In this document: positions 42,626-51,539 of the stretch, in pieces
Layout of the letters: every line of letters begins with the position of its first letter
How positions within the stretch are numbered: the first letter of the stretch is position 1
Origin: Parasphingorhabdus litoris DSM 22379
GTDB taxonomy: Bacteria; Pseudomonadota; Alphaproteobacteria; Sphingomonadales; Sphingomonadaceae
Assembly: GCF_020906275.1 (NCBI RefSeq)
Contig: NZ_CP086727.1
Coordinates: 744,001 to 808,000 of the forward strand
Direction of reading: 5' to 3'
Length of the DNA stretch: 64,000 nt
Program-made: the position numbers and the translations under genes
Notes under the pieces: model-generated
Told to the model about the DNA's origin: nothing
Database searches by the model: none
What the model saw: only the letters and a program-made list of their open reading frames with translations

Positions 42626-44581
42626 TCACTTATCTCCGTTGAGCAGATATTTCTGCCAGAATAGCAGCGACGCCCAGAACTGATAGTCCGCATTTGCCTT
42701 TTTGCGGAAGCCATGGCCTTCATTGTTGGCGATTAAATGCCAGGCCGGGCGACCGTTGGCGCGCACGGCCTCGACAATTTGATCCGCTTCGCTGGCCGGA
42801 ACCCGCGGATCATTGGCGCCCGTGACGACCATCAAGGGCGTATCAATTTCGTTGGCGCGCCGCAGCGGGCTGATTTCTTCGAGCTTGGCGCGCAGCTCCG
42901 GTATCCGTTCGTCACCATATTCGATCCGGCGAAGATTGCGGCGATAAGGCTGCGTATTTTCAAGGAATGTCACGAAATTGGATATGCCGACGGACTCCAG
43001 TCCGGCCTTTAACGTATTGCCATAGCGCAGCATGGATGCCAGCGTCATATAGCCGCCATAGCTGCCGCCGGTGACCGCGATACGGCGCTTGTTGATGCTT
43101 TCGTCTTTGCGCAGATGGGAGAGAAACGCACCGATATCCTTCACGCTATCCTCGCGCCGGAAGGGGCCGTTGTCGAGGGCCGCGAAGCGCTTTCCAAAGC
43201 CGGTAGAGCCGCGCACATTGGGATAGAAAATGGCGATGCCAAGTTCGTTGATCAGATAGTTGTTGCGGCCCAGGAAGCGGGGCGTTGCCTGTCCTTCCGG
43301 CCCGCCGTGAATGTTGATGATCAACGGGCGCTTGCCCCGATGCCTTTTAGGGTCAGGGCGATAGAGGAACCCGGACATTTTCTCACCATCGAAGCTCGTA
43401 ATCTCAACCAGCTCCGGCGCGACGTTATTGGCGGCGTCCAGCCCGCCCGTCTCGCTTTTGGTCCAGCGTGTGATCGCAAGCGTTTCCGGGGTGATGCTAT
43501 AGCTGTCACTGCCCCCTTGGTTGGTGTTCAGCGTGAATCCTAACTCCCCCCATGGTGCGAACTTAAAATTGCCAATCACGCCGGCGGGCAGGTCGGAAAC
43601 GGTGCGAGCCGCGCCGCTTTGCATATCGTATATTTTCAGGACAGAGCGGCCAGCCTGATTGACTTCAAAAGCGATCCAGCGACCGTCTTTGCTAATATCA
43701 AAATCGGAAATGTCCCAGATTTTCTCGTCGATAATCGGTTCAAACACCGCCGTTTCGATATCGACCGTGCCCAATCGCTGGACATCGCTGCCATCATCGG
43801 ATGCTGCCCATAGCCGGCCATCAGGCGCAAATTTCAAGCCATTATAGGCAACCGGCTGGCTGCTATTGGTGAGCTTGCGCGCCGTGCCATTGGCGATATC
43901 GATGAGGTAGAGTTGATTATCCGTGACTGACACATAGTTGAAAGCCAGCAGATGCTTGTCATCTGGCGTGAAATCGATGGGAAACCACCCACCGCCGGTG
44001 GATGCGACCAGCATGATGGTGCGGTCCGGCTTGGCGGGGTTCATCAAATAGATGTCATTATATAGCCCGGTGCGCTTGTTAGAACCAAAGGCCAGCAAAT
44101 TTTTCTCGTTTGACCACGGCCCCAAGCTGTTCCGGCTTTTGCCATCGGTCAGCATTTTGGGAACGCCATCCTCCAGAATGAAGATCTGGTTCACCTCGTT
44201 GCCGCCAATGTCTTTTTGAAACAACAAGGCAGAACCATCGGGCGCATAGCTGGCCGCGCGGGCTGGTTCTTCGCCAAAGGTCAACTGTTCCCTGGTGCTG
44301 AGCGGTTTCGCAATGCGATGCAATTGCCTTGTATCGGCAAAGCGGGTGCGCACCAGCATTGCTCTGGTTTTTGGGTCCCAGCCAACAAAATTTGCTGTCC
44401 GAAATTCCATATAGGGCCGGGTCTTTTCGACAATCGACATCGGAACAGCGGGAATCTGGTCCGCCACCAATGCAGCAGGTTTCGGTGCAATCGCGTCGGG
44501 CATTTCTTTTGCCGCAACGGCGGACGGCGCGATTAAGAGCAAATAGGCAGCTGCTAATGCGCCAACAAATGTGATGCGCAT
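42626..44581 (-). CDS. S9 family peptidase (prolyl oligopeptidase-like)
   Basis: 651-aa exported serine peptidase. Signal peptide MRITFVGALAAAYLLLIAPSAVAA, then a beta-propeller domain (residues ~60-390, e.g. FAPDGRLWAASDDG, DISKDGRWIAFEVN), then a C-terminal alpha/beta hydrolase domain. The catalytic Ser is in VTGGSYGGYMTL, the Asp in VTGANDPRVPASEAD and the His in NNEGHGF. Acts in the periplasm on short peptides, as known for the family. Start at 44581 is chosen for the signal peptide; the frame extends to a TTG at 44638. Confidence 0.92.
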   Translation of the reverse strand: MRITFVGALAAAYLLLIAPSAVAAKEMPDAIAPKPAALVADQIPAVPMSIVEKTRPYMEFRTANFVGWDPKTRAMLVRTRFADTRQLHRIAKPLSTREQLTFGEEPARAASYAPDGSALLFQKDIGGNEVNQIFILEDGVPKMLTDGKSRNSLGPWSNEKNLLAFGSNKRTGLYNDIYLMNPAKPDRTIMLVASTGGGWFPIDFTPDDKHLLAFNYVSVTDNQLYLIDIANGTARKLTNSSQPVAYNGLKFAPDGRLWAASDDGSDVQRLGTVDIETAVFEPIIDEKIWDISDFDISKDGRWIAFEVNQAGRSVLKIYDMQSGAARTVSDLPAGVIGNFKFAPWGELGFTLNTNQGGSDSYSITPETLAITRWTKSETGGLDAANNVAPELVEITSFDGEKMSGFLYRPDPKRHRGKRPLIINIHGGPEGQATPRFLGRNNYLINELGIAIFYPNVRGSTGFGKRFAALDNGPFRREDSVKDIGAFLSHLRKDESINKRRIAVTGGSYGGYMTLASMLRYGNTLKAGLESVGISNFVTFLENTQPYRRNLRRIEYGDERIPELRAKLEEISPLRRANEIDTPLMVVTGANDPRVPASEADQIVEAVRANGRPAWHLIANNEGHGFRKKANADYQFWASLLFWQKYLLNGDK

Positions 44582-44651
44582 CGGGCGCGTCTCCGGTTTA
44601 GTTTCGCTAAGCTTATGGACGAACGGTATAAAAAGCAATTAGGGGAGGGGG

Positions 44652-46424
44652 ATGATCCCTGATAATGGTCCTTTCATATTGCTCGACGATGCCCGCGGGG
44701 AGGGAGAGGCGGTGCCTGCGCGCCTGTATCGCAATCCGGTCGAAATTGTGGAAGCGCGCACAGCAGATGATCTGGACGCGGCTCTCGATAAGCTGGCCAA
44801 AGCAAAGGAACGCGGCCTGCATGCGGCGGGCTATATGTCTTATGAAGCCGGAATGGCATTGGAAGACAGGCTGGCGGCGCATCTGCCTGCTGACCGGCCT
44901 TGTCCCCTGGCTTGGTTTGGCTTGTTCGAAGACTATAGTATTTGCCAACCAGATGATGTCATCGCGCAGCTTCCGGATCCCAAAGGCGCATGGTTGGGCA
45001 AACTAAAGCCAAGCGTGACGCGAGACGAATATGACCGCGCCTTTGCGCAGGTGAAGGATTATATTATCGCCGGGGATATTTATCAGGCCAATCTGACATT
45101 CCGCGCCGATGCTCGCCATGCCGGACATCCGCTCGCACTTTATGCCGCCATTCGGGATCGCGCCAAGGCGGGCTATGGCGGCGTGATCTTTGATGGTCAA
45201 AACTGGATGCTGTCCTTTTCACCAGAATTGTTTTTCGCGATTAAAGACGGCCGGATCACTGCCAAGCCGATGAAGGGAACAGCCGTGCGGGTATCAGATG
45301 CCAATGCGGACGCAGCGGTGCGAGCAGAGTTGCAGAGTGATCCGAAGCAACGCGCCGAAAATCTGATGATCGTCGACCTTTTGCGCAATGATCTGTCCCG
45401 TGTGGCCGAGCCGGGAAGTGTACAGGTGCCCGACCTTTTTCATGTCGAAACCTATCCCACTATCCACCAGATGACATCAACGGTGACAGCCAATCTGGCC
45501 GCAGGGCAAGACGTGACCACATTGCTGCGCCAAATCTATCCCTGCGGATCGATCACTGGCGCGCCGAAAATCCGTGCAATGGAGATTATCAACGAGCTGG
45601 AAACCGACCAACGCGGCATTTATTGCGGTTCCATCGGCCGGATAGATGCCAATGGCGATGCCGCGTTCAATGTCGCGATCCGCACGCTCTATCTCGAAAC
45701 GGACCAAGAAACGCTTTCCATCGGCCTCGGCTCTGGCATAGTGGCAGACTCTGTTGGGGGCGATGAATGGCTGGAATGCCTCGCCAAGGGGAGATTTGCA
45801 GCGGTGGATAGAAGCGGAAGCGAAGGCGTGGATCTGATCGAGACAATGGCTTTTGATCCCGAACGCGGAATCCTTCGCCTCGAAGCACATCTGGAACGGA
45901 TGAAAGCCAGCGCCGCTGCGCTGGAATTTGAATTTGACCGGCACGCTGCGCGCAACACGATACAGGCAATCACCTTTCATCAGGACAGGCCGGCCAAGGT
46001 GCGATTGATGCTGTCGCGCTCCGGCGCCATCGCAATTGAATTGCGAGCGATGCCGGATCCGCTCACCGAACCGGTACCGGTCAGACTGGCCCCCATGACG
46101 GCTCATCCGCAAGATTATCGTTTGCACCACAAGACCAGCGACCGCAGCGTCTATGCTGCGCCCGACATAGACAGCGCCACCCATCCGCTATTTCACGATT
46201 CTGATGGTTATCTCACCGAAGGCGCAATCTGGAACATATTTGTCAAACGCGATGGCAAGCTGTTGACGCCGCCCCTGTCTCGAGGACTATTGCCCGGCAT
46301 ATTACGCCGCGAGCTGCTCGAAAGCGGAGAAGCCATCGAAGCCGATTTGCAGGCTGGAGATTTAGACAGCGGACTCTATGTCGGAAACAGCCTAAGAGGA
46401 TTGGTGAAAGCCGAACTCGCCTGA
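44652..46424 (+). CDS. pabB: Fused aminodeoxychorismate synthase component I / aminodeoxychorismate lyase
   Basis: 590-aa bifunctional enzyme of folate (p-aminobenzoate) synthesis. Residues ~100-390 are the chorismate-binding domain: YIIAGDIYQANLTF, KPMKGTAVR, ENLMIVDLLRNDLSRVAEPGSV, TYPTIHQMTSTV, GSITGAPKIRAMEIINELE. The C-terminal ~200 residues are a class IV PLP aminotransferase-fold lyase (MAFDPERGILRLEAHLERM; HHKTSDRS with the likely PLP Lys; LTEGAIWNIFV). So PabB and PabC are on one chain, as in several alphaproteobacteria. Followed 30 bp later by the sulfhydrylase gene. Confidence 0.92.
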   Translation: MIPDNGPFILLDDARGEGEAVPARLYRNPVEIVEARTADDLDAALDKLAKAKERGLHAAGYMSYEAGMALEDRLAAHLPADRPCPLAWFGLFEDYSICQPDDVIAQLPDPKGAWLGKLKPSVTRDEYDRAFAQVKDYIIAGDIYQANLTFRADARHAGHPLALYAAIRDRAKAGYGGVIFDGQNWMLSFSPELFFAIKDGRITAKPMKGTAVRVSDANADAAVRAELQSDPKQRAENLMIVDLLRNDLSRVAEPGSVQVPDLFHVETYPTIHQMTSTVTANLAAGQDVTTLLRQIYPCGSITGAPKIRAMEIINELETDQRGIYCGSIGRIDANGDAAFNVAIRTLYLETDQETLSIGLGSGIVADSVGGDEWLECLAKGRFAAVDRSGSEGVDLIETMAFDPERGILRLEAHLERMKASAAALEFEFDRHAARNTIQAITFHQDRPAKVRLMLSRSGAIAIELRAMPDPLTEPVPVRLAPMTAHPQDYRLHHKTSDRSVYAAPDIDSATHPLFHDSDGYLTEGAIWNIFVKRDGKLLTPPLSRGLLPGILRRELLESGEAIEADLQAGDLDSGLYVGNSLRGLVKAELA

Positions 46425-46454
46425 AATACGGGATTTAAATCAACGGAGACTCTC

Positions 46455-47729
46455 ATGACCGATAATCTGGAAACCATGGCTGTGCACGCAGGGACCGAGC
46501 CTGACCCGGCCACCAATGCGCGGATCACACCGATTTATCAGACCGCGTCCTATGTTTTCGATGATGTCGATCATGCCGCCGACCTGTTCAATCTTGATGC
46601 GGTCGGCAACATCTATACCCGCATCATGAACCCGACCAATGGCGCGCTGGAGGGCAAGATTGCGGCGATGGAGGGCGGCGCGGCGGCGCTGGCTGTGGCT
46701 TCGGGCCATGCGGCGCAGTTGCTTGTTTTCCATGTGCTGATGGACCCGGGCGCGCATATTGTCGCGGCGAAGAAACTTTATGGCGGCTCGCTCAACCAAC
46801 TTGGGCACAGCGTCAAGAAATTCGGCTGGAATGTGACTTTCGTTGACGCGGATAATCTGGATGAGGTCAAAGGTGCGATTACCGATGACACGCGCTGTGT
46901 CTTTATCGAAAGCCTCGCCAATCCGGGCGGCGTGGTGCAGGATATCGCCGGTATTGCTGACATCGCTCACGCGGCCGATATTCCCCTGATCGTCGATAAT
47001 ACCATGGCTTCGCCAGCGCTTTGCCGCCCGATCGAGCATGGTGCGGATATAGTGGTAGAAAGCGGTACGAAATTCCTTGGCGGCCATGGCAACAGCATCG
47101 CCGGCCTGATTGTGGACAGCGGCAAGTTTGACTGGACCAAGAGCGAGAAATTCGCCTTTTTGAACCAGCCCAATCCATCCTATCACGGCAAAGTCTTTAC
47201 CGAAGCCTTTGGCCCGGTTGCCTTCATCCTTGCCGCGAGAGCGCTGTCCTTGCGCGATCTGGGACCAGCGCTGGCGCCGATGAATGCGTTTAACATTCTC
47301 ACCGGTATGGAAACATTGACGCTGCGGATGGAGCGGCATTGCGACAATGCGCTGGCACTGGCGAAATGGTTGCAAGGCCACGACAAGATCAGCTGGGTAT
47401 CCTATGCGGGCCTGCCTGACGATCCCTATCACGCGTTGGCGCAGAAATATCTCGGCGGCAAAGGCGGTGCAGTGTTCACTTTTGGTTTGAAGGGCGGATA
47501 TGATGCCGGCACGAAGCTGGTCTCTACCGTGAAGATGTTCAGCCATCTTGCCAATATCGGCGATACCCGTTCGCTGATCATCCACCCGGCCTCGACCACG
47601 CATAGCCAGTTGTCGGGAGACGAGCTGGTCGCCGCTGGCGCTGGCCCGGATGTGGTTCGCGTTTCCGTGGGGATTGAGCATATTGATGATATTGTGGCGG
47701 ATATGGAGCAAGCGCTCGACACGCTCTGA
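46455..47729 (+). CDS. O-acetylhomoserine sulfhydrylase (Cys/Met metabolism PLP enzyme)
   Basis: 424-aa PLP enzyme of the cystathionine gamma-synthase superfamily. Features: TPIYQTASYVFDDVDHAADLF, NIYTRIMNPTNGALEGKIAAMEGG, and the PLP lysine K206 in VESGTKFLGGHGNSIAG. The length and the insertion after position 210 are typical of O-acetylhomoserine sulfhydrylases (MetY), which make homocysteine from O-acetylhomoserine and sulfide. It lies 30 bp after pabB with a GGAG ribosome binding site; no room for a SAM riboswitch in between. Confidence 0.9.
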   Translation: MTDNLETMAVHAGTEPDPATNARITPIYQTASYVFDDVDHAADLFNLDAVGNIYTRIMNPTNGALEGKIAAMEGGAAALAVASGHAAQLLVFHVLMDPGAHIVAAKKLYGGSLNQLGHSVKKFGWNVTFVDADNLDEVKGAITDDTRCVFIESLANPGGVVQDIAGIADIAHAADIPLIVDNTMASPALCRPIEHGADIVVESGTKFLGGHGNSIAGLIVDSGKFDWTKSEKFAFLNQPNPSYHGKVFTEAFGPVAFILAARALSLRDLGPALAPMNAFNILTGMETLTLRMERHCDNALALAKWLQGHDKISWVSYAGLPDDPYHALAQKYLGGKGGAVFTFGLKGGYDAGTKLVSTVKMFSHLANIGDTRSLIIHPASTTHSQLSGDELVAAGAGPDVVRVSVGIEHIDDIVADMEQALDTL

Positions 47730-48087
47730 TGACTTATGGCGAGGCGGTATGGATCATCTGTGGCGCCTTGCTCGCAGAATTTATGAAAAAGCGCTGCCGT
47801 GCCAAATCGGCTTTCCTACAAGTGCCTGTCTCTGGTAAGCTGAGGCGATGTTGGAACCAATTCGGTCTTCTGAGATGTTATGGTCTCGATTTTGACGGCG
47901 CATTCTGTCGTGTCAGGCATTCGATTCAACCGAATTTCACCCCCGTTTTGCGTATCATTTGTATAATTTCTCGACCAACGCTGAATTAAAACCATATTAA
48001 AATGATGGTATGGGCAATCTCCCTGTTGCAGCAGGCCCTTATTGATATTAGGCAACCCCCCGCTAGCCTTCCAGATAGGACGACCCC
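47730..48087. other. Intergenic region of 358 bp, nothing recognised
   Basis: Between two plus-strand PLP enzyme genes. Several small open frames occur but none has both a ribosome binding site and a protein-like sequence. I looked for SAM-type riboswitch motifs and tRNA cloverleafs and saw none. Confidence 0.5.
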
Positions 48088-49290
48088 ATGACACAAGTTT
48101 CACAAGCCCTCGGCAGAATTCAACCCTCCGCGACCATGGCCATGTCTGGCCGGGTTACCGAACTTAAAGCGCAAGGCATCGATATTATTGGTTTGTCCGC
48201 CGGTGAACCGGATTTCGATACACCTGATTTTGTCAAGGAAGCCGCGATCAAGGCAATCCGCGATGGGGACACCAATTATACCACGGTCGATGGAACGGTG
48301 GCTGTGAAGGAGGCGGTGGCCGCGAAATTTCTGCGCGATAATGATTTGACCTATGCGCCGTCCCAGATTTCAGTGAATAATGGCGGCAAGCATACCTTGT
48401 TCAATGCCTTGGTGGCGACACTGGATGCGGGTGACGAGGTGATTATCCCGGCGCCTTATTGGGTAAGCTATCCCGATATCGTGAATTTTGCCGGCGGGAA
48501 GCCCGTGATCATCGAGGCGGGTGCGGATCAGAATTACAAGATCACGCCTGATCAACTCAGCGCGGCAATCACGCCAAAGACCAAATGGTTGATCCTCAAC
48601 TCGCCATCCAATCCGACGGGTGCTGCCTATAGTGGTGATGAGCTGAAGGCGCTGGGTGAAGCCTTGTTGCCGCACCAGCAGGTAATGGTGATGACCGACG
48701 ATATGTATGAACATGTCTGGTATGCCGACTTTCCGTTCACCACAATCGCGCAGGTTTGTCCGGAACTCTATGACCGCACCCTGACGGTCAATGGTTGTTC
48801 GAAAGCCTATGCGATGACCGGCTGGCGCATTGGATATTCCGGCGGGCCCGAATGGCTGATCGGTGCCATGCGCAAGTTGCAGTCGCAGTCCACGTCTAAC
48901 CCCAGTTCGATTTCCCAGGCGGCGGCTGTCGCCGCCCTCAATGGACCACAGGATTTTCTGGCAGACCGGAACGCTGCGTTCCTGAAGCGCCGGGATTTGG
49001 TGGTGTCGATGCTGAACGATACGCCGGGCCTGCATTGCCCGACGCCGGAGGGTGCCTTTTATGTCTATCCCGACGCCAGCGAGCTAATGGGTAAGACTAC
49101 GCCCAAGGGTAAGATGATCGAAAATGATCAGGATTTAATTGGCTATTTCCTCGATGAAGCACAGGTGGCGGCGGTCCACGGCGCGGCCTTTGGTTTGTCT
49201 CCGGCTTTCCGGGTCAGCTATGCAACATCTGAGGAAATTTTGCGGGAAGCATGTACGCGGATACAGAGAGCCTGTGCGGGATTGACTTAG
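48088..49290 (+). CDS. Pyridoxal-phosphate aspartate/aromatic aminotransferase
   Basis: 400-aa class I aminotransferase of the Igamma type (alphaproteobacterial AspC/AatA-like). Motifs: GLSAGEPDFDTPDF, LILNSPSNPTGA (Asn contacting PLP), the PLP Lys K239 in VNGCSKAYAMTGWRIGY, and a C-terminal FRVSYATSEE with the substrate-carboxylate Arg. Catalyses aspartate/oxaloacetate transamination and in this subgroup sometimes arogenate/prephenate too. ATG 48088 has AGGA upstream. Confidence 0.92.
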   Translation: MTQVSQALGRIQPSATMAMSGRVTELKAQGIDIIGLSAGEPDFDTPDFVKEAAIKAIRDGDTNYTTVDGTVAVKEAVAAKFLRDNDLTYAPSQISVNNGGKHTLFNALVATLDAGDEVIIPAPYWVSYPDIVNFAGGKPVIIEAGADQNYKITPDQLSAAITPKTKWLILNSPSNPTGAAYSGDELKALGEALLPHQQVMVMTDDMYEHVWYADFPFTTIAQVCPELYDRTLTVNGCSKAYAMTGWRIGYSGGPEWLIGAMRKLQSQSTSNPSSISQAAAVAALNGPQDFLADRNAAFLKRRDLVVSMLNDTPGLHCPTPEGAFYVYPDASELMGKTTPKGKMIENDQDLIGYFLDEAQVAAVHGAAFGLSPAFRVSYATSEEILREACTRIQRACAGLT

Positions 49291-49673
49291 TTCCCTCAAG
49301 CGCCGGGCGGGAGGAGTTTTTGTTTGACCTCAGGCGCCGGGCGCGGGCATCCGCCCGCTTGGCTATCGCGCTATAAGGCGCGGCGGCCGGTCGGCCTTGC
49401 CTCCGCTTCGCGTCGGTCCGGTGCCGGTTACAGAGCTTTTCTCCGAGCGCAGCGAGGCAAGCGCGACCGCGCGCCCGAGCTTATGCGAGGAAAGCCAAGC
49501 GGGCGGATGCCCGCGCCCGGCGCCTGAGGTTAATCAATAAAGTTTCCCTTCACCCGCTGAAACTGAATGTCGTCTTGTGACCCCGTTCACAACGGGGAAA
49601 GCCATCCTATATTAAAGCTGTAACCAAATCAGGGGTCGCTCCGAACACAGGGTAACCACAGCAGGAAAATACA
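49291..49673. other. Intergenic region of 383 bp, mainly a long inverted-repeat element
   Basis: Holds the GC-rich inverted-repeat element at 49327-49530. A short CCCCGTT-CAC-AACGGGG hairpin near 49581-49597 follows, then unremarkable DNA to the small ORF at 49674. Confidence 0.6.
49327..49530. repeat. 204-bp element with perfect 38-bp terminal inverted repeats
   Basis: Left arm 49327-49364 and right arm 49493-49530 are perfectly complementary over 38 bases. Arms are very GC-rich (core GCGCCGGGCGCGGGCATCCG). The interior is also rich in short palindromes. It looks like a nonautonomous miniature element or intergenic repeat unit; no direct target duplication is obvious. Confidence 0.8.
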
Positions 49674-49832
49674 ATGCCTAGTTTTTTGAAATCAGATTTG
49701 ACCTACAGCCTGAGTGGCGGTTTCCTATTGGGAGCGCTGGCTTTGTTCTTCATGCAGCCCGCTGAAGACGAGCAGGATTATAGTGAGAACCTGTCTTCGA
49801 CGGTTAGCGCATCTGTTGAGGTGTTAAGCTAA
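49674..49832 (+). CDS. Small 52-aa membrane-associated protein
   Basis: ORF with AGGA 7 nt upstream of its ATG, too short for typical tracks. The peptide MPSFLKSDLTYSLSGGFLLG... has one hydrophobic helix (GGFLLGALALFFM) and an acidic tail (PAEDEQDYSENLSS). It ends 28 bp before the exported MsrA, so it is likely co-transcribed. Unknown function; possibly a small membrane partner of the methionine sulfoxide reductase. Confidence 0.5.
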   Translation: MPSFLKSDLTYSLSGGFLLGALALFFMQPAEDEQDYSENLSSTVSASVEVLS

Positions 49833-49860
49833 ATCCTTTTTTGAATACGGGGCGTTTGAT

Positions 49861-50598
49861 ATGAGTAGAGTCTTTCCGAAACTGGCCATTGCCGGAGCAA
49901 GCCTGGCCACATTTGGTGTCCTTTGGACTGGTGTAAACGCCTCTTTCCCCGACGAAGAAACAAGCACTAACCTATTCGTGAGCGAAGCCCATGCCGCTGA
50001 AAAAGCGACAATCATACCAAGACCCCGCGTCAATGCGGCGGAGAAAGGCAAACGCGCGGTCGCCATTTTTGCGGGCGGCTGTTTCTGGGGTGTCGAAGGT
50101 GTTTTTGAACATACCAAGGGTGTGATCAGTGCGGCATCCGGCTATCATGGCGGTACCAAGCGCAGCGCAAATTACAAGCTGGTTAGCGCCGGCCTGACCA
50201 ATCATGCCGAAGCGGTGCGTGTCGTTTATGACCCCAGTGTCGTTAGCTATGGCCAGCTGATGCAGGTCTTCTTTTCAGTGATTGCTGATCCCACGACGTT
50301 GAACGCACAGGGGCCGGATCGCGGCAAACATTATCGCAGCGCATTGATCCCCACAAATAAAGCGCAGGCGAAAGCCGCTCGCGCTTATCTGACGCAGCTG
50401 GGTAAGGGCAAATATTGGAAACGGCCGATCGTCACAAAAATCGAAGCCTATAAAGCCTTTTATCCTGCGGAAACCTATCACCAGGATTTCATGCAGAAAA
50501 ACCCGCGCCAGGGCTATATCGTGCGCTGGGACAAACCCAAGGTTGCTAATCTGAAACGGCACTTTCCAAAGCAATATCGCGCGAAACCAGTAAGTTGA
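49861..50598 (+). CDS. msrA: Exported peptide-methionine (S)-S-oxide reductase MsrA
   Basis: 245-aa enzyme that reduces methionine-S-sulfoxide in proteins. Catalytic Cys C74 lies in the invariant GGCFWGVEGVFE; further motifs are VISAASGYHGGTKRSANYKLVSAGLTNHAEAVRVVYDP, DPTTLNAQGPDRGKHYRSALI and ETYHQDFMQKNP. The ~48-residue N-terminal extension (LAIAGASLATFGVLW...SEAHAAEK) looks like a signal peptide or anchor, so repair would be periplasmic. No other Cys is visible beyond the catalytic one, so recycling must use a non-thioredoxin-loop route or a partner. Confidence 0.9.
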   Translation: MSRVFPKLAIAGASLATFGVLWTGVNASFPDEETSTNLFVSEAHAAEKATIIPRPRVNAAEKGKRAVAIFAGGCFWGVEGVFEHTKGVISAASGYHGGTKRSANYKLVSAGLTNHAEAVRVVYDPSVVSYGQLMQVFFSVIADPTTLNAQGPDRGKHYRSALIPTNKAQAKAARAYLTQLGKGKYWKRPIVTKIEAYKAFYPAETYHQDFMQKNPRQGYIVRWDKPKVANLKRHFPKQYRAKPVS

Positions 50599-50701
50599 TA
50601 TTGGGCGGCGAAAGTCGCGCAAAAAGTCGCGCCCATTTAACCTGTCGTTAGTTTTGCCGTGTTATTCATTACAGGAATCGCACGACAGAACGGACAAGCC
50701 C

Positions 50702-50794
50702 ATGGTATCGCAAAATTTTGAATTTGCTATCGCGCTAACGTCCCTGATCGTTGGTATGGCTTTTATCTGGGTTGCGCGTAAGCACCCCAATTAA
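50702..50794 (+). CDS. Possible 30-aa membrane peptide
   Basis: Thirty-codon ORF, MVSQNFEFAIALTSLIVGMA..., with one transmembrane helix and a basic tail (ARKHPN), convergent with infC. Ribosome binding site is weak. The helix is clean and the stop is followed by the infC end. Kept at low confidence. Confidence 0.35.
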   Translation: MVSQNFEFAIALTSLIVGMAFIWVARKHPN

Positions 50795-50807
50795 TCGCTT
50801 CACCAGA

Positions 50808-51347
50808 CTATTTGGGGCACAGAACCATTAGCATCTGACGGCCTTCCAACTTCGGATAGGCTTCGACCTTGGCGGTCTCCTTCATGTCATCCTGAACCCG
50901 CTGCAGCAATTGCATGCCGAGCTGCTGATGTGACATTTCACGGCCGCGGAAGCGCAGGGTTACTTTGACCTTGTCACCATTGTCGATGAACTTGTTCACG
51001 TTGCGCATTTTGACCTGATAATCATGATCGTCGATATTCGGACGCATCTTGATTTCTTTAACGTCCTGCACCTTCTGGGTCTTGCGCGCTGCATTGGCCT
51101 TTTTCTGGGCCTCATATTTGAACTTGCCGACGTCCAGAAATTTCGCGACGGGTGGAGAAGCGTTCGGAGAAACTTCGACGAGATCGAGGCCTACATCCTT
51201 GGCTCGCTCAATCGCTTCGCCCGTATTCATGACGCCGAGATTTTCACCTCTATCGTCGATGACCCGAACCGTATCGGAGATGATCAAATTGTTGAAACGC
51301 GGACCGCCTTTGACGGGCGGCGTGGGACGGCGTGGTGGTGCAGCTAT
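50808..51347 (-). CDS. infC: Translation initiation factor IF-3, AUA start codon
   Basis: 179-aa IF-3: N-domain [36 protein letters not shown], the lysine-rich linker [36 protein letters not shown], and a C-domain ending [11 protein letters not shown]. The start is read as ATA at 51347, because AGGAG (51360-51356) sits 8 nt upstream and homologues begin with [15 protein letters not shown]. The ATG at 51383 lies before that ribosome binding site and is unlikely. Rare start codons in infC let IF-3 limit its own synthesis, as known for AUU in E. coli. It lies 192 bp after thrS on the same strand. Confidence 0.93.
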   Translation of the reverse strand: MAAPPRRPTPPVKGGPRFNNLIISDTVRVIDDRGENLGVMNTGEAIERAKDVGLDLVEVSPNASPPVAKFLDVGKFKYEAQKKANAARKTQKVQDVKEIKMRPNIDDHDYQVKMRNVNKFIDNGDKVKVTLRFRGREMSHQQLGMQLLQRVQDDMKETAKVEAYPKLEGRQMLMVLCPK

Positions 51348-51539
51348 GTTAAATACTCCTAGATGTTTAGACGAAGCGGCCAATAGCGGGAAATCGCATA
51401 GGCCGCAAATTGTTATGTATATTTAGTATGGGATTGCCTGAGGATCAATGATTGGATCAAAGTTCGGGTTTGGTGGTTGTTATTGGGAATGTGGCGCTGG
51501 TCAATCCATTATCCGCGCGATTGCACGTGCCCAGCGCTA

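Noticed and set aside
46425-46454. SAM riboswitch before the O-acetylhomoserine sulfhydrylase gene
   Set aside because: Only 30 bp separate it from pabB, too short for any known SAM aptamer.
46440-47711. 423-codon open frame antisense to the sulfhydrylase gene
   Set aside because: Shadow of a high-GC coding gene; His/Arg/Ile-rich composition and no domain, while the plus-strand protein is unmistakable.
49324-49527. 67-codon open frame inside the inverted-repeat element
   Set aside because: It lies wholly in the GC-rich repeat and has no ribosome binding site or protein-like composition.
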